This document shows, one piece after another, positions 1 to 8,184 of a stretch of 64,000 nucleotides of DNA. Below the pieces are notes generated by a model. The model was not told where the DNA came from. It saw only the letters and a program-made list of their open reading frames with translations, and did not search any database. Source of the DNA: an uncultured Lachnospiraceae bacterium (GTDB lineage: Bacteria > Bacillota > Clostridia > Lachnospirales > Lachnospiraceae); contig CAJUGG010000094.1 in the NCBI GenBank assembly GCA_910585995.1, positions 1 to 64,000 on the forward strand, read 5' to 3'. Position 1 is the stretch's first letter; each line of letters starts with the position of its first letter. A program made the translations under genes and the position numbers.

Positions 1-500
1 GTCATTGGCTGTCCAGTAACTTTGATAACCTCACCGCTGCTAGGACCAATCTGGAAGGTCATGATACCTGCGTTGCCTTTGGTGATGTCTGCCAGAGGTT
101 TGATACCATTGAAGTCGGTGTAGTTAGCGATACGGTCGATCTCGTTCAGAAGCTCATCAACCTCGCTCTGAAGGTTGCCTCTTGCTACAGAGTTGTACGT
201 ACCGTTAGCTGCCTGGGTTGCCAGTGTCGTCATACGCTGAAGCATGGAGTGAACCTCGGTCAGAGCACCCTCTGCCGTCTGGATCAAACCGATTGCATCG
301 TTTGCGTTGTTTACTGCCTGATTCAGACCATTGATCTGAGATCTCATGCTCTCGGAAATAGCAAGACCTGCTGCGTCATCGCCTGCGCGGTTGATCTTAT
401 AACCGGAAGACAGTTTCTCTAAGTTTTTGTTCAGTCCGCTCTGGTTTACGCCTAAGTTACGATAAGAGTTAATCGCCGCTATGTTATGTTGAATAATCAT
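1..500 (-). CDS. Flagellin, C-terminally truncated by the window edge
   Basis: Structural subunit of the flagellar filament, exported through the flagellar type III apparatus. The visible 166 residues begin MIIQHNIAAINSYRNLG and continue through the conserved D0/D1 helical region (NLEKLSSGYKINRAGDDAAG), which is the polymerisation and TLR5-type region of bacterial flagellins. The start codon at 500 is preceded by AGGAGG at good spacing. The remainder lies beyond position 1. It is a paralogue of the flagellin gene ending at 1053, with a very similar N-terminus. Filament genes are often duplicated in motile Lachnospiraceae. The family is certain; whether this is the major filament protein cannot be told. 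Confidence 0.95.
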   Translation of the reverse strand, partial: MIIQHNIAAINSYRNLGVNQSGLNKNLEKLSSGYKINRAGDDAAGLAISESMRSQINGLNQAVNNANDAIGLIQTAEGALTEVHSMLQRMTTLATQAANGTYNSVARGNLQSEVDELLNEIDRIANYTDFNGIKPLADITKGNAGIMTFQIGPSSGEVIKVTGQPM

Positions 501-618
501 GTAATGTTCCTCCTATTACATACTGCTCTGGGAACGTCCCTGTCCCCGCTCTCCTGTGACGCGAGCCCTGCGTCTTGGGAGAAAGATAAAATTTATTAAA
601 TAAACTTTATTACTCAAT

Positions 619-644
619 TTATCGTCACTTCTTCCAAAAACTTA
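619..644 (-). promoter_or_regulatory. Candidate sigma-28 (SigD/FliA) promoter for the truncated flagellin
   Basis: On the minus strand, TAAG is followed after about 14 bases by GACGATAA, close to the flagellar sigma consensus TAAA-N15-GCCGATAT. It lies about 120 bases upstream of the flagellin start, in an AT-rich leader. The match is imperfect at the third -10 base, so this is a motif-based inference. Confidence 0.5.
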
Positions 645-690
645 AGCATTTTTTTATATTTTTTTACTTTTTTATTTTCCGGGAAAACTC

Positions 691-718
691 TTGTATTTTT
701 CCCCCTTTATGTTATATT
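691..718 (+). promoter_or_regulatory. Promoter of the small RNA at 724-855
   Basis: TTGTAT (691-696) and TATATT (713-718) are separated by 16 bases, a good sigma-A promoter in an otherwise gene-free stretch. The predicted start is about 724, directly before the first hairpin of the small RNA. Confidence 0.55.
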
Positions 719-723
719 AATGC

Positions 724-855
724 ATAAGAAAAGACACCTGCTGTAACAGGTGCCTCTCTTACGGGGTTCCCACTCCATGAGTGGATACCTCACAAGCTGG
801 GTAAATGTCCTAATGGACACCGCCTAACCTGTGTGTAGACAGGTTAGGCATTTTT
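724..855 (+). ncRNA. Structured small RNA, candidate antitoxin RNA of a type I toxin-antitoxin locus
   Basis: About 130 bases with their own promoter and a strong terminator and no open reading frame of note. Successive hairpins are visible: CACCTG/CAGGTG, a CACTC/GAGTG arm, TGTCC/GGACA, and a ten-base terminator stem ending in five T. The RNA converges on a small hydrophobic reading frame on the other strand (858-965), the geometry of txpA/RatA-like type I loci in Firmicutes where antitoxin and toxin transcripts overlap at their 3' ends. The antitoxin role is inferred from layout. A simple structured sRNA is the alternative. Confidence 0.5.
822..855 (+). terminator. Rho-independent terminator of the small RNA
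   Basis: A perfect ten-base stem GCCTAACCTG / CAGGTTAGGC with an eight-base loop (822-849) is followed by a T run at 851-855. Confidence 0.85.
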
Positions 856-857
856 AT

Positions 858-965
858 TCATGACAATAGGTTTGCTGGCGAAGCCTGCAATCTATTGTAT
901 TTCTTACTGTTTCTCTTATCGAGAAAGGTCAGAAACGCAACTATCAAACTGCCAAAAGAGATCAA
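858..965 (-). CDS. Possible small hydrophobic holin-like toxin peptide, perhaps decayed
   Basis: From a TTG codon at 965 this frame encodes 35 residues: a hydrophobic segment (MISFGSLIVAFLTFLDKR) followed by a basic tail. That is the layout of the short holin-like toxins of type I systems in Firmicutes. No ATG start exists. The open frame extends upstream only to a stop codon at 999-1001, and no clear ribosome-binding site is seen, so the gene may be a remnant. Its last 11 codons lie in a 38-base repeat that also occurs at 29009-29046. It faces the small RNA transcribed on the opposite strand. Confidence 0.3.
   Translation of the reverse strand: MISFGSLIVAFLTFLDKRNSKKYNRLQASPANLLS
861..898 (+). 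repeat. Dispersed 38-bp imperfect palindrome, copy 1
   Basis: ACAATAG...CTATTGT arms enclose GTTTGCTGG-GAAGCCTGCA. A near-identical copy lies at 29009-29046 on the other strand. In both places it begins a few bases after the T run of a terminator. Confidence 0.65.
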
Positions 966-984
966 AAAAGTTATAATGCCAACA

Positions 985-1029
985 GTAAAACGCTCACCTT
1001 AAACAAACCGTCCAAGGTGAGCGTTTTAC
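985..1029 (-). terminator. Long hairpin downstream of the complete flagellin gene
   Basis: Perfect 16-base inverted arms (985-1000 and 1014-1029) around a 13-base loop, 24 bases after the flagellin stop codon. The outer stem ends are A/T rich, so the T tract is inside the stem. It could also work for transcripts on the other strand. Confidence 0.75.
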
Positions 1030-1052
1030 CATTTTACTATATACCATTTCAT

Positions 1053-1910
1053 CTATTGAAGAAGGCTCAAAATTGTCTGCGGCAGCGAGTTGGCTTGTGC
1101 CAGCATGGAGTTTGCTGCCTGATACATGATATTGTCCTTTGTGTATGTGGTAAACTCCTGTGCCACATCGGTATCACGGATCTGGCTCTCTGCGCTGGTC
1201 ATGTTCTCATTGGTCACGCTTAAGTTATTGTGCGTATGCTCCAGATGGTTCTGGGCAGCACCGAAAGATGCCCGGATCTCGGATATGGCCTGAATCGCGT
1301 TGTTAATCATATCTATCGACTCACCTGCTGCTTCGAGCGTCGTAAAATCGGTCTCTTCAAGCTTCAGCGCCTCTTTGCTCAGATAATACCGCGGCACATC
1401 CAAAAGCTCCTGGCTAAATGGACCGATCTGCAACGTGATTTCATCATCTTTATCTGGCGGATTAAACTCAATCATCCCTTTCGGCGGCTCTGTTGCATAT
1501 GTAAACAATGGAATATCATCAAAATCCGCCGTCTGGCTGATTCTGTCAATCTCATCTAAGAGCTGCACCCGCTCTGCATCCAGGTTCTCCCTGGCCTGCG
1601 TTGTATACGTACCATTGGCTGACTGTACTGCCAGCGTCTTCATCCTCTCCAGCATCGCGTGGATCTCATTCAATGCGCCGTCTCCGGTCTGTGTCATGCT
1701 AATACCATCATTCACATTATTCATGGCTTGATCCAGCCCGCGGATCTGAGATCTCATCAACTCTGAAATCGCCAGTCCGGCCGCATCATCACCTGCACGA
1801 TTGATCCGATAGCCAGAAGAAAGCTTCTCCAGATTCTTTTTTAGCTTTCCTTCGGTAATTCCTTTGTTTCTGGAAGAATTGATCCCCGGTATATTATGCT
1901 GTATAATCAT
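1053..1910 (-). CDS. Flagellin, complete
   Basis: Filament protein of 285 residues. The N-terminal D0/D1 region (LEKLSSGYRINRAGDDAAG) and C-terminal region (NIMYQAANSMLAQANSLPQ, ending LSLLQ) are both intact, with only a short variable middle (about residues 125-175), typical of compact clostridial flagellins. The start at 1910 follows AAGGTGG and begins MIIQHNIPGINSSRN; the longer in-frame extension upstream has no flagellin character. An NrLGxN-like stretch is changed here (SSRNKGIT). A sigma-28-like box lies about 100 bases upstream. The flagellin-modifying FliB is encoded at 8185-9351. Its sequence differs enough from the first flagellin that the two may form different filaments. Confidence 0.95.
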   Translation of the reverse strand: MIIQHNIPGINSSRNKGITEGKLKKNLEKLSSGYRINRAGDDAAGLAISELMRSQIRGLDQAMNNVNDGISMTQTGDGALNEIHAMLERMKTLAVQSANGTYTTQARENLDAERVQLLDEIDRISQTADFDDIPLFTYATEPPKGMIEFNPPDKDDEITLQIGPFSQELLDVPRYYLSKEALKLEETDFTTLEAAGESIDMINNAIQAISEIRASFGAAQNHLEHTHNNLSVTNENMTSAESQIRDTDVAQEFTTYTKDNIMYQAANSMLAQANSLPQTILSLLQ

Positions 1911-2010
1911 ATAAGTAACCACCTTCCATCTAATATCGCAGCCCATTCGCTCTATGTCTTTCACGAACCCTGACTGTTGTAATCTGTTGCTATTCTTACT
2001 GATGTTTATT

Positions 2011-2037
2011 ATATCGGCAAGATTTGCGTCTAAGATA
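2011..2037 (-). promoter_or_regulatory. Sigma-28 type promoter of the complete flagellin gene
   Basis: The minus strand carries GCCGATAT (2018-2011), an exact match to the flagellar sigma -10 element. The -35 position about 15 bases upstream is TATC rather than TAAA. It lies about 100 bases before the flagellin start codon. Confidence 0.7.
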
Positions 2038-2082
2038 AGAGATGGTTTCTAATTTTTTCAAATTCCTTTTTTCGGGCACAAT

Positions 2083-2736
2083 CTAAGGAAAACACAGATA
2101 CTCGCCGTCTAGGATCGCATAATACAGGCTTCCTTCTTCGCTGAGCACTGCCTGGCCGCTGGTGGCTTCTGTCACTGCTTTTGTGATCTCTGGCAGCTGA
2201 TGAACGGGAACGAGGACCACGAACTGTACATGATCTGTGTATTCTGCATCCATCATGGGGATCTGACGCTGTCCAAACAGGTATTGCAGTTTCCCGATTC
2301 CATTGTAGTCGGTCGTGATGGCCAGGCGTGTCCCCCAGTATTTTGTGATCACCTGACTGTTGGCAAGGCCTGCCTTTACAGCGCCGCCATATGCCCGCAC
2401 CAGGCCGCCGGTTCCAAGAAGCGTCCCGCCAAAATACCGCGTCACGACCACTGCCACGTTGGTAAGGCCTGCTCCTGTCAGTACATCCATCATGGGCTTT
2501 CCGGCAGTCTGAGACGGCTCGCCGTCGTCACTGCAGCGCATCAGTTCCTGGCGCTCTCCTAATACGTAAGCAAAACAATTATGCCTGGCATCCCAATATT
2601 TCTTTTTTGTTTCCTCTATAAAAGCTAACGCCTCTTCTTCTGAGTCCACTGGTCTTACCGTCGCGATAAACCGCGACTTTTTCTCCACCAGCTCTCCCAC
2701 GCCGCCTTTATAAATAGTTTGGTATTTTTCAATCAT
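2083..2736 (-). CDS. yigZ: YigZ / IMPACT family protein
   Basis: A 217-residue protein of the UPF0029/IMPACT family. The N-terminal domain (about residues 15-125) carries the family pattern KSRFIA, WDARHNCFAYV, SDDGEPSQTAGKPM and VVVTRYFGGTLLGTGGLVRAY. The C-terminal third matches the EF-G domain V-like fold of YigZ proteins. The exact cellular role is not established; eukaryotic IMPACT relatives act in translational control. Its ATG overlaps the stop codon of the upstream helicase gene (ATGA, 2733-2736), so the two are translationally coupled. Confidence 0.92.
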   Translation of the reverse strand: MIEKYQTIYKGGVGELVEKKSRFIATVRPVDSEEEALAFIEETKKKYWDARHNCFAYVLGERQELMRCSDDGEPSQTAGKPMMDVLTGAGLTNVAVVVTRYFGGTLLGTGGLVRAYGGAVKAGLANSQVITKYWGTRLAITTDYNGIGKLQYLFGQRQIPMMDAEYTDHVQFVVLVPVHQLPEITKAVTEATSGQAVLSEEGSLYYAILDGEYLCFP

Positions 2737-4739
2737 TGCTGCACCTTATTGAAGTTCAGCATCTTCCTCCTCAAGCCCCCGTTCTGGAAGGATTTATCCT
2801 TCCGGGCTTGGTCCGGGTGATGCTGTTTTGTTTTTAGTTTTGCCATCTCTTGTGCCAGCGGGTTCTGCCTCCTGCCTGGATGAGTTGGCTTAGATGGGGC
2901 AGGACTTTCTTCCGGCTCTTTCATCTCTTGTAAAAACCGGGATGCCTGTTGCTCGTGATTCAGCACTTTTTTGGCATAGCAGATGGTCAGTTCTTTTTTG
3001 GCCCGTGTCATTGCCACATAGAACATCCGGCGCTCTTCTTCTAAGTCGGCAGGCAGTATGGCTTTTTTATAGGGTGTAATCCCTTCTGCTGCATCCAGGA
3101 TAAATACATGCGCATACTCTAACCCTTTGCTGCTGTGCATGGTCGTAAGCTGTACGCCGTCCTGTACTTTCTGCTGCTGCCTGCGCACTTGTTCCATCTC
3201 AGCTTTATAGTCTTCCATATAGGCGAACCATTCGTCATAGGTCCGATAGGCTCTCGCACTCTCTTCGAGTTCCTGTAATACTTCAAAGAGATCTTCTTCT
3301 TTCATCCGCCGAAACTGCGCATACTCCCGCAGGTAATCGTCATATCCAATCACATGACGAATATAGCTGACAGCCGCATAGGGTCCCATCCTTCCAAGCA
3401 TCTTCAGATCATACTGAAGCTTTTCGATCCGCTCGCATACGTAGGGTTTGTCCTCATAATACATCAGCATATGCTCCCAGGATATCTTCTCTTCCACACA
3501 TTCCCGATTCAGATAGCGTTTGGGGCGGTTCAGTACCGGCAGCAGATCTTTTCGATTCACAGAACCCATGGCAAGATGAATATAACAGAAGATATTTTTG
3601 GCAATCCAGTGTTCAAAGAGACTGGGCATCTGATCCTGTACCCGAAAAGGAACCTGATACTCCATCAATTTCTGCAGCAGACTGCGGGGCTGGGTATTGG
3701 TGCGGTAGATCACTGCCAGATCTGACAGACGCCCTCCTTGTTCCCGATATCTTTGTATTTCTTTTAACAAATACAGACACTCCTGCTGCTGATCGGGAAA
3801 TTCCAGCACTCTGACTGGCGCACCTTCTCCGCCGCGGGCCTCTATCTTTTTGAAAAAGCGTTCCTGATTATGCGCGATCACCCGCCCGGCTGCCTCCACA
3901 ATCTGCCGTGTGGAGCGGAAATTGTCATTTAAGATCACCTGCCCGGCTTTCTGATAGTCTTTTTGGAAATTCAGCATAATCTCCGGTTTGGCCCCACGAA
4001 ACCGATAGATGGACTGATCGTCATCTCCCACAATAAAAAGATTGTCTTCCGGCGCAGCTAACAGCTTTAAAATGTCATACTGTAGCTGGTTAATATCCTG
4101 AAATTCATCCACCAATATGTAGCGAAACTTCTTCTGCCAGGCAGACAGGATATCCGGACGCTTGGACAAAAGTTCCCAGGTATACAAAAGCATATCGTCA
4201 AAATCCAGCAGACGCGCCTGCCTTTTGCGTGTTTCATATGCTTCATAGATTTTCCGGAAGATCTCTTCGGAGCAATTTTTTGAAAAATAATGTTCCAGGG
4301 AAATGCGTTCATTTTTCAGAAGGCTGATCTCTGCCAAAATGCCCGACAAAAATTCTCCTTCGTCCTCGATCTCCAGACGCAGGTGTTCTACAATCTCTTT
4401 GACATACTGATAGCGCACCTCTTCCCGTATAATATTTCCCGCAGTAAACCCATACGAAAGTTTTAAGATTCCAAAAAAGATCGCGTGAAACGTGCCAAAG
4501 GAAACGGGAGTATGTTCCTGATCTGTCAGTTTCAAAAAGCGCTCTTTCATCTCGGTTGCGGCTGCTTTTGTAAACGTGATCACCAGAATAGAAGATGCAG
4601 GGATTCCCACATCCTGTACTAAATACTGTACTCTTTTTGTCACGACGGTAGTTTTTCCTGAACCAGGTCCAGCTAGAACAAGCAGCGGTCCGTCCGTATG
4701 CCGGACCGCTATGCTCTGTGATTTTGTAAAAGAACTCAT
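2733..4739 (-). CDS. UvrD/PcrA-type superfamily 1 DNA helicase
   Basis: An ATP-dependent 3'-5' DNA helicase of 668 residues, shorter than PcrA (about 720-740). Motifs in order: Walker A GPGSGKT (24-30), motif Ia ITFTKAAATEMKER, motif II DEFQDIN (about 210), motif III GDDDQSIYRFRGA, motif IV region ILNDNFRST, motif V TTMHSSKGLEYAHVF and motif VI RRMFYVAMTRAKKEL. After motif VI comes only a basic, proline-rich tail. It follows gltX with a nine-base gap and is coupled to yigZ by a four-base overlap. The ribosome-binding site is weak, so translation may depend on gltX. It may be PcrA or a paralogue; without the rest of the genome I leave the symbol empty. Confidence 0.92.
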   Translation of the reverse strand: MSSFTKSQSIAVRHTDGPLLVLAGPGSGKTTVVTKRVQYLVQDVGIPASSILVITFTKAAATEMKERFLKLTDQEHTPVSFGTFHAIFFGILKLSYGFTAGNIIREEVRYQYVKEIVEHLRLEIEDEGEFLSGILAEISLLKNERISLEHYFSKNCSEEIFRKIYEAYETRKRQARLLDFDDMLLYTWELLSKRPDILSAWQKKFRYILVDEFQDINQLQYDILKLLAAPEDNLFIVGDDDQSIYRFRGAKPEIMLNFQKDYQKAGQVILNDNFRSTRQIVEAAGRVIAHNQERFFKKIEARGGEGAPVRVLEFPDQQQECLYLLKEIQRYREQGGRLSDLAVIYRTNTQPRSLLQKLMEYQVPFRVQDQMPSLFEHWIAKNIFCYIHLAMGSVNRKDLLPVLNRPKRYLNRECVEEKISWEHMLMYYEDKPYVCERIEKLQYDLKMLGRMGPYAAVSYIRHVIGYDDYLREYAQFRRMKEEDLFEVLQELEESARAYRTYDEWFAYMEDYKAEMEQVRRQQQKVQDGVQLTTMHSSKGLEYAHVFILDAAEGITPYKKAILPADLEEERRMFYVAMTRAKKELTICYAKKVLNHEQQASRFLQEMKEPEESPAPSKPTHPGRRQNPLAQEMAKLKTKQHHPDQARKDKSFQNGGLRRKMLNFNKVQQ

Positions 4740-4747
4740 AGGTTAGA

Positions 4748-6196
4748 TCAGCTTAATTTTTCAATGGCTTTTTGGATACGTGCCAGGGACTCTTCTTTGC
4801 CAATGATCTCTAAGATCTCTGTAGCGCCGCAGGGGGTCATCTGTTTGCCGGACGCCGCGGTACGGATCGGCCACATCACATAACCATTCTTATAGCCTTT
4901 TTCTGCCACATAGGCGCTTAGCATCTGATACAGCGCATCGTTGCTGTAATCTTCCTGCGCTTCTAAAAGAGGCAGAACTTCTTTTAAGACGGTAAGAGAA
5001 GTCTCGGTGTTAGTCTTCATCTTCTTATGGGTGTACATGGACACGTCATATTCTGGCACTTTGTCAAAGAAATCAATCCGTTCTTTGATATCCGGGAAGA
5101 TCTCGATACGTGTCTTGACCATCTGCGCGATCTTACGAAAATCATAATCCTTTTTCAGGACTTCTTTCATGATAGGAAGTGCTTTTTCGTAAAATGCTTC
5201 AAAGTCCATGGCTTTGATGTATTCCCCGTTCATCCATTTTAATTTTCCAAAGTCAAAGACAGCCGGGGATTTGCTCATATGGCGGTAATCAAATTTTTCC
5301 ACCAGTTCTGCCAAAGAGGCGATCTCCTGGTTATCTTCTGGAGACCAGCCCAGCAAAGCCACAAAATTTACGACTGCCTCAGTTAAAAATCCCTGTTCGA
5401 TCAAGTCCTCATAAGAGGAATGGCCACAGCGTTTACTCAGCTTTTTATGGGTCTCATCCGTGATCAGCGGGCAGTGTACATAGATGGGAACTTCCCAGCC
5501 AAATGCCTCATAGAGACGGTTATATTTGGGGGAAGAAGACAGATATTCGTTGCCCCGCACCACATGGGTGATGCCCATCAGATGATCGTCCACTACATTG
5601 GCAAAATTGTAAGTGGGGTATCCGTCGGACTTAATCAGTATCATATCGTCCAGTTCTGCGTTGTCTACTGTGATATCTCCATAGATCTCATCATGGAAGG
5701 TCGTGGTGCCGCTATTGGGATTATTTTGGCGAATCACATAGGGGATGCCTGCGGCCAGTTTTGCTTCCACTTCTTCTTTGGACAGGTGAAGACAGTGCTT
5801 GTCATAGATGCTAATCTCCTTGCCTGCCACCACTTGTTTTAAGCTCTCTAAGCGCTCCTTGTCACAGAAGCAATAATAAGCTTCGCCTTTTTCGATCAAT
5901 TGTCTGGCATATTCTAAATAGATGCCGGACGCCTGGCGCTCACTCTGTACATAGGGTCCTACACCGCCATCTTTATCCGGACCCTCGTCATGAATCAAGC
6001 CTGTCTTTTCCAAGGTGCGGTAGATAATGTCCACAGCCCCTTCCACCAGGCGCTCCTGGTCCGTGTCCTCGATACGCAGCAGAAAATCTCCGCCCTCATG
6101 TTTTGCGATCAAATATGCATACAGCGCCGTCCGAAGATTCCCCACATGCATCCGCCCAGTGGGACTTGGCGCAAATCTTGTACGTACTTTTCCCAT
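4748..6196 (-). CDS. gltX: Glutamyl-tRNA synthetase
   Basis: Class I aminoacyl-tRNA synthetase that charges tRNA-Glu, supplying protein synthesis and, if non-discriminating, glutamyl-tRNA-Gln. 482 residues, the usual length. FAPSPTGRMHVGN (residues 7-19) contains the HIGH-type signature, and KLSKR (about 255) is the KMSKS signature. The start at 6196 (MGKVRTRF) is chosen because GGAG lies ten bases upstream; the in-frame ATG at 6232 has no such site and adds 12 residues not seen in the family. First gene of a gltX-helicase-yigZ run. Confidence 0.97.
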   Translation of the reverse strand: MGKVRTRFAPSPTGRMHVGNLRTALYAYLIAKHEGGDFLLRIEDTDQERLVEGAVDIIYRTLEKTGLIHDEGPDKDGGVGPYVQSERQASGIYLEYARQLIEKGEAYYCFCDKERLESLKQVVAGKEISIYDKHCLHLSKEEVEAKLAAGIPYVIRQNNPNSGTTTFHDEIYGDITVDNAELDDMILIKSDGYPTYNFANVVDDHLMGITHVVRGNEYLSSSPKYNRLYEAFGWEVPIYVHCPLITDETHKKLSKRCGHSSYEDLIEQGFLTEAVVNFVALLGWSPEDNQEIASLAELVEKFDYRHMSKSPAVFDFGKLKWMNGEYIKAMDFEAFYEKALPIMKEVLKKDYDFRKIAQMVKTRIEIFPDIKERIDFFDKVPEYDVSMYTHKKMKTNTETSLTVLKEVLPLLEAQEDYSNDALYQMLSAYVAEKGYKNGYVMWPIRTAASGKQMTPCGATEILEIIGKEESLARIQKAIEKLS

Positions 6197-6304
6197 TCTT
6201 TTTCTCTCCTCAAAAAATTCTATTTCCTGCAATCACTCCGATTATATACGAATGTGGCTTTTTTTACAAGAAGTCTTTCCAAATCTTTTCCCTCCCCTTC
6301 GCAC

Positions 6305-6333
6305 TTGCATCTTTTTTGTACATTGACTATAAT
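6305..6333 (+). promoter_or_regulatory. Sigma-A promoter of the DUF885 lipoprotein gene
   Basis: TTGCAT (6305-6310) and a perfect TATAAT (6328-6333) are spaced by 17 bases and lie 22 bases upstream of the start codon at 6356. Confidence 0.75.
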
Positions 6334-6355
6334 ACATTCATACGGAGGTCTGTAC

Positions 6356-8143
6356 ATGCACAGGAAGAAATCATATTGGCTTTATTATATTATTTACTTT
6401 TTTTTGCTTTTATTTATCATAACTGGATGTACTGCTGTCACAGAAGAGGAAAAAGAGCCAGAAAAAGAGCTTACGGACGAGGAACGATTTGTGCAGATCG
6501 TCGATCAGCTTTTTTATGAGAGCATCACAGAATCCGGGCTTACTCTTCATTCTACGCTCTGCGACCCGAAAGCCTATGGGATCACGGAATTTCCAGCCAC
6601 TTTGGGAAGTTATGGGCTAGAAGATATGGAGCAAAATTATCGGGAACTGCATGAGATGCAAGAGGAGCTTCAGACCATTGACAAAGAACAGCTCTCGTCG
6701 GATCTTCAGACAGATTATGAGATCTTGATGGAATATCTGGATACCGAAGCCAAAGGAGAAGATTTCTGCCTCTATCACTATCCGCTTGCCTCCATGGGCG
6801 GTGTACAGACAGACCTTCCGATTATCCTTGCAGAATATAGTTTTCGCTCTGTAGAAGACGTGGACAACTACTTAGCTCTTTTATCAGATATTGATGAATA
6901 CTACAGCCAGTTACTGCAATATGTACAGGCACAGACCGATGCCGGCATCTATTTATCAGATCTTACCATTGACGGGATCATCGATTCTTGTAAAGTCTAT
7001 CTGGACTCACCGACAACTGGTATCCTAGCCGAGACGTTCACTTCCCGCCTGGACACCCTCACGGAACTTACGGAAGAGGCACGCACAGACTATCTCTCCC
7101 GCAATGAAGAGATCTTAAAACAGGATTTTACGGATGCCTACACACTGCTGACCGAAGGACTACAAAAGTTAAAAGGGCATCAGGAACTTCCTGTGGGCAT
7201 GGCAAAACTGCCAAATGGGAAGAAGTATTATGAATATCTGCTGCAATCCTCTACTTTTACTTCCTATCAAAATCCACAGGCATTAAAAGATGCTATTATC
7301 AGACAATTACAAGCAGAGACGAATCTGATCTATGAATTGATGGAAAAGAATCCGAATCTGTTTCAGGAGGTCAATACCTTTCAATTCTCCATTCAGGACC
7401 CCGTCCAAGCGATCCTGGATCTGCAGGAAAAGCTGAAAACCGATTTCCCGGAGATCCCTGCTTGTTCTTATGAGATCCGTATGCTTCCGGAAGCGCTGGA
7501 AGATTTTTCAAGCCCTGCCTTCTATCTGACACCGCCTATTGACAGCCAGGATGAAAATTTTATCTATATCAACCGCTCGGCATCTGTCACGCAAAATGAT
7601 CTCTATACGGTGATGGCACATGAGGGATATCCGGGACATCTGTATCAGTGCAACTATTTCAACCGGATCAATGACAGCCGGCTGCGCGCCCTGATGAGTT
7701 TTTCCTGCTATGTGGAAGGGTGGGCCACCTATGTGCAGTATCTCTCTTATGGGTGGGAAGATTCCATCTCAGCTGATGCAGCTAAGATCCTCTCGGCCAA
7801 TGAAGCGGTCTATCTTGCACTTTCTGCTCTGGTGGACTATCAGGTGAATTATGAAGGGATGAATCTGGAGGAACTGCAGCTTTTATTAAAACAGGTCTTT
7901 GGCATCAACAGCATGGAGACTGCGCAGCATTTTTACCAGATGGTATGTGAAGATCCTGCCAACTATATGAAGTATTATGTGGGATACTTAGAGATTACAG
8001 AAATGAAACAAGAAGCTATGGAGACATTAGGAGAAACCTTTGAAGCAAAAGAGTTTCACCGGTTTTTATTGGATCTGGGGCCGGCGCCGTTTTCTATGAT
8101 CCGTGAACGCTTTCAATCTTGGATGAAAGAGGCTGTCTCATAA
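6356..8143 (+). CDS. DUF885 family lipoprotein, putative secreted metallopeptidase
   Basis: 595 residues. An N-terminal hydrophobic segment ends in IITGC, a lipobox, so the mature protein should be lipid-anchored at Cys about 30, outside the membrane. The body is a DUF885 domain. HEGYPGH beginning at residue 422 is the HExxH-like zinc motif of the family, and the downstream ESWATY-like helix appears as VEGWATYVQYLSY. The in-frame upstream extension to 5990 is rejected: it runs back through gltX, whereas 6356 has GGAGG, a perfect promoter and a signal peptide. The substrate is unknown; family members are carboxypeptidase-like. The stop codon lies in the loop of the terminator hairpin. Confidence 0.9.
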   Translation: MHRKKSYWLYYIIYFFLLLFIITGCTAVTEEEKEPEKELTDEERFVQIVDQLFYESITESGLTLHSTLCDPKAYGITEFPATLGSYGLEDMEQNYRELHEMQEELQTIDKEQLSSDLQTDYEILMEYLDTEAKGEDFCLYHYPLASMGGVQTDLPIILAEYSFRSVEDVDNYLALLSDIDEYYSQLLQYVQAQTDAGIYLSDLTIDGIIDSCKVYLDSPTTGILAETFTSRLDTLTELTEEARTDYLSRNEEILKQDFTDAYTLLTEGLQKLKGHQELPVGMAKLPNGKKYYEYLLQSSTFTSYQNPQALKDAIIRQLQAETNLIYELMEKNPNLFQEVNTFQFSIQDPVQAILDLQEKLKTDFPEIPACSYEIRMLPEALEDFSSPAFYLTPPIDSQDENFIYINRSASVTQNDLYTVMAHEGYPGHLYQCNYFNRINDSRLRALMSFSCYVEGWATYVQYLSYGWEDSISADAAKILSANEAVYLALSALVDYQVNYEGMNLEELQLLLKQVFGINSMETAQHFYQMVCEDPANYMKYYVGYLEITEMKQEAMETLGETFEAKEFHRFLLDLGPAPFSMIRERFQSWMKEAVS

Positions 8144-8159
8144 TGGGACGGCCTCTTTT
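8126..8159 (+). terminator. Terminator overlapping the lipoprotein stop codon
   Basis: AAAGAGGCTGTCTC (8126-8139) pairs with GGGACGGCCTCTTT (8145-8158), followed by TTTTG. The loop is the TAA stop region, so the hairpin covers the last coding bases. Confidence 0.8.
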
Positions 8160-8184
8160 GACGTTCATGGTTATAGGTCTGCTC

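Noticed and set aside
5990..6355. Upstream extension of the DUF885 lipoprotein frame
   Set aside because: It overlaps gltX on the other strand; a perfect promoter, ribosome-binding site and signal peptide fix the start at 6356.
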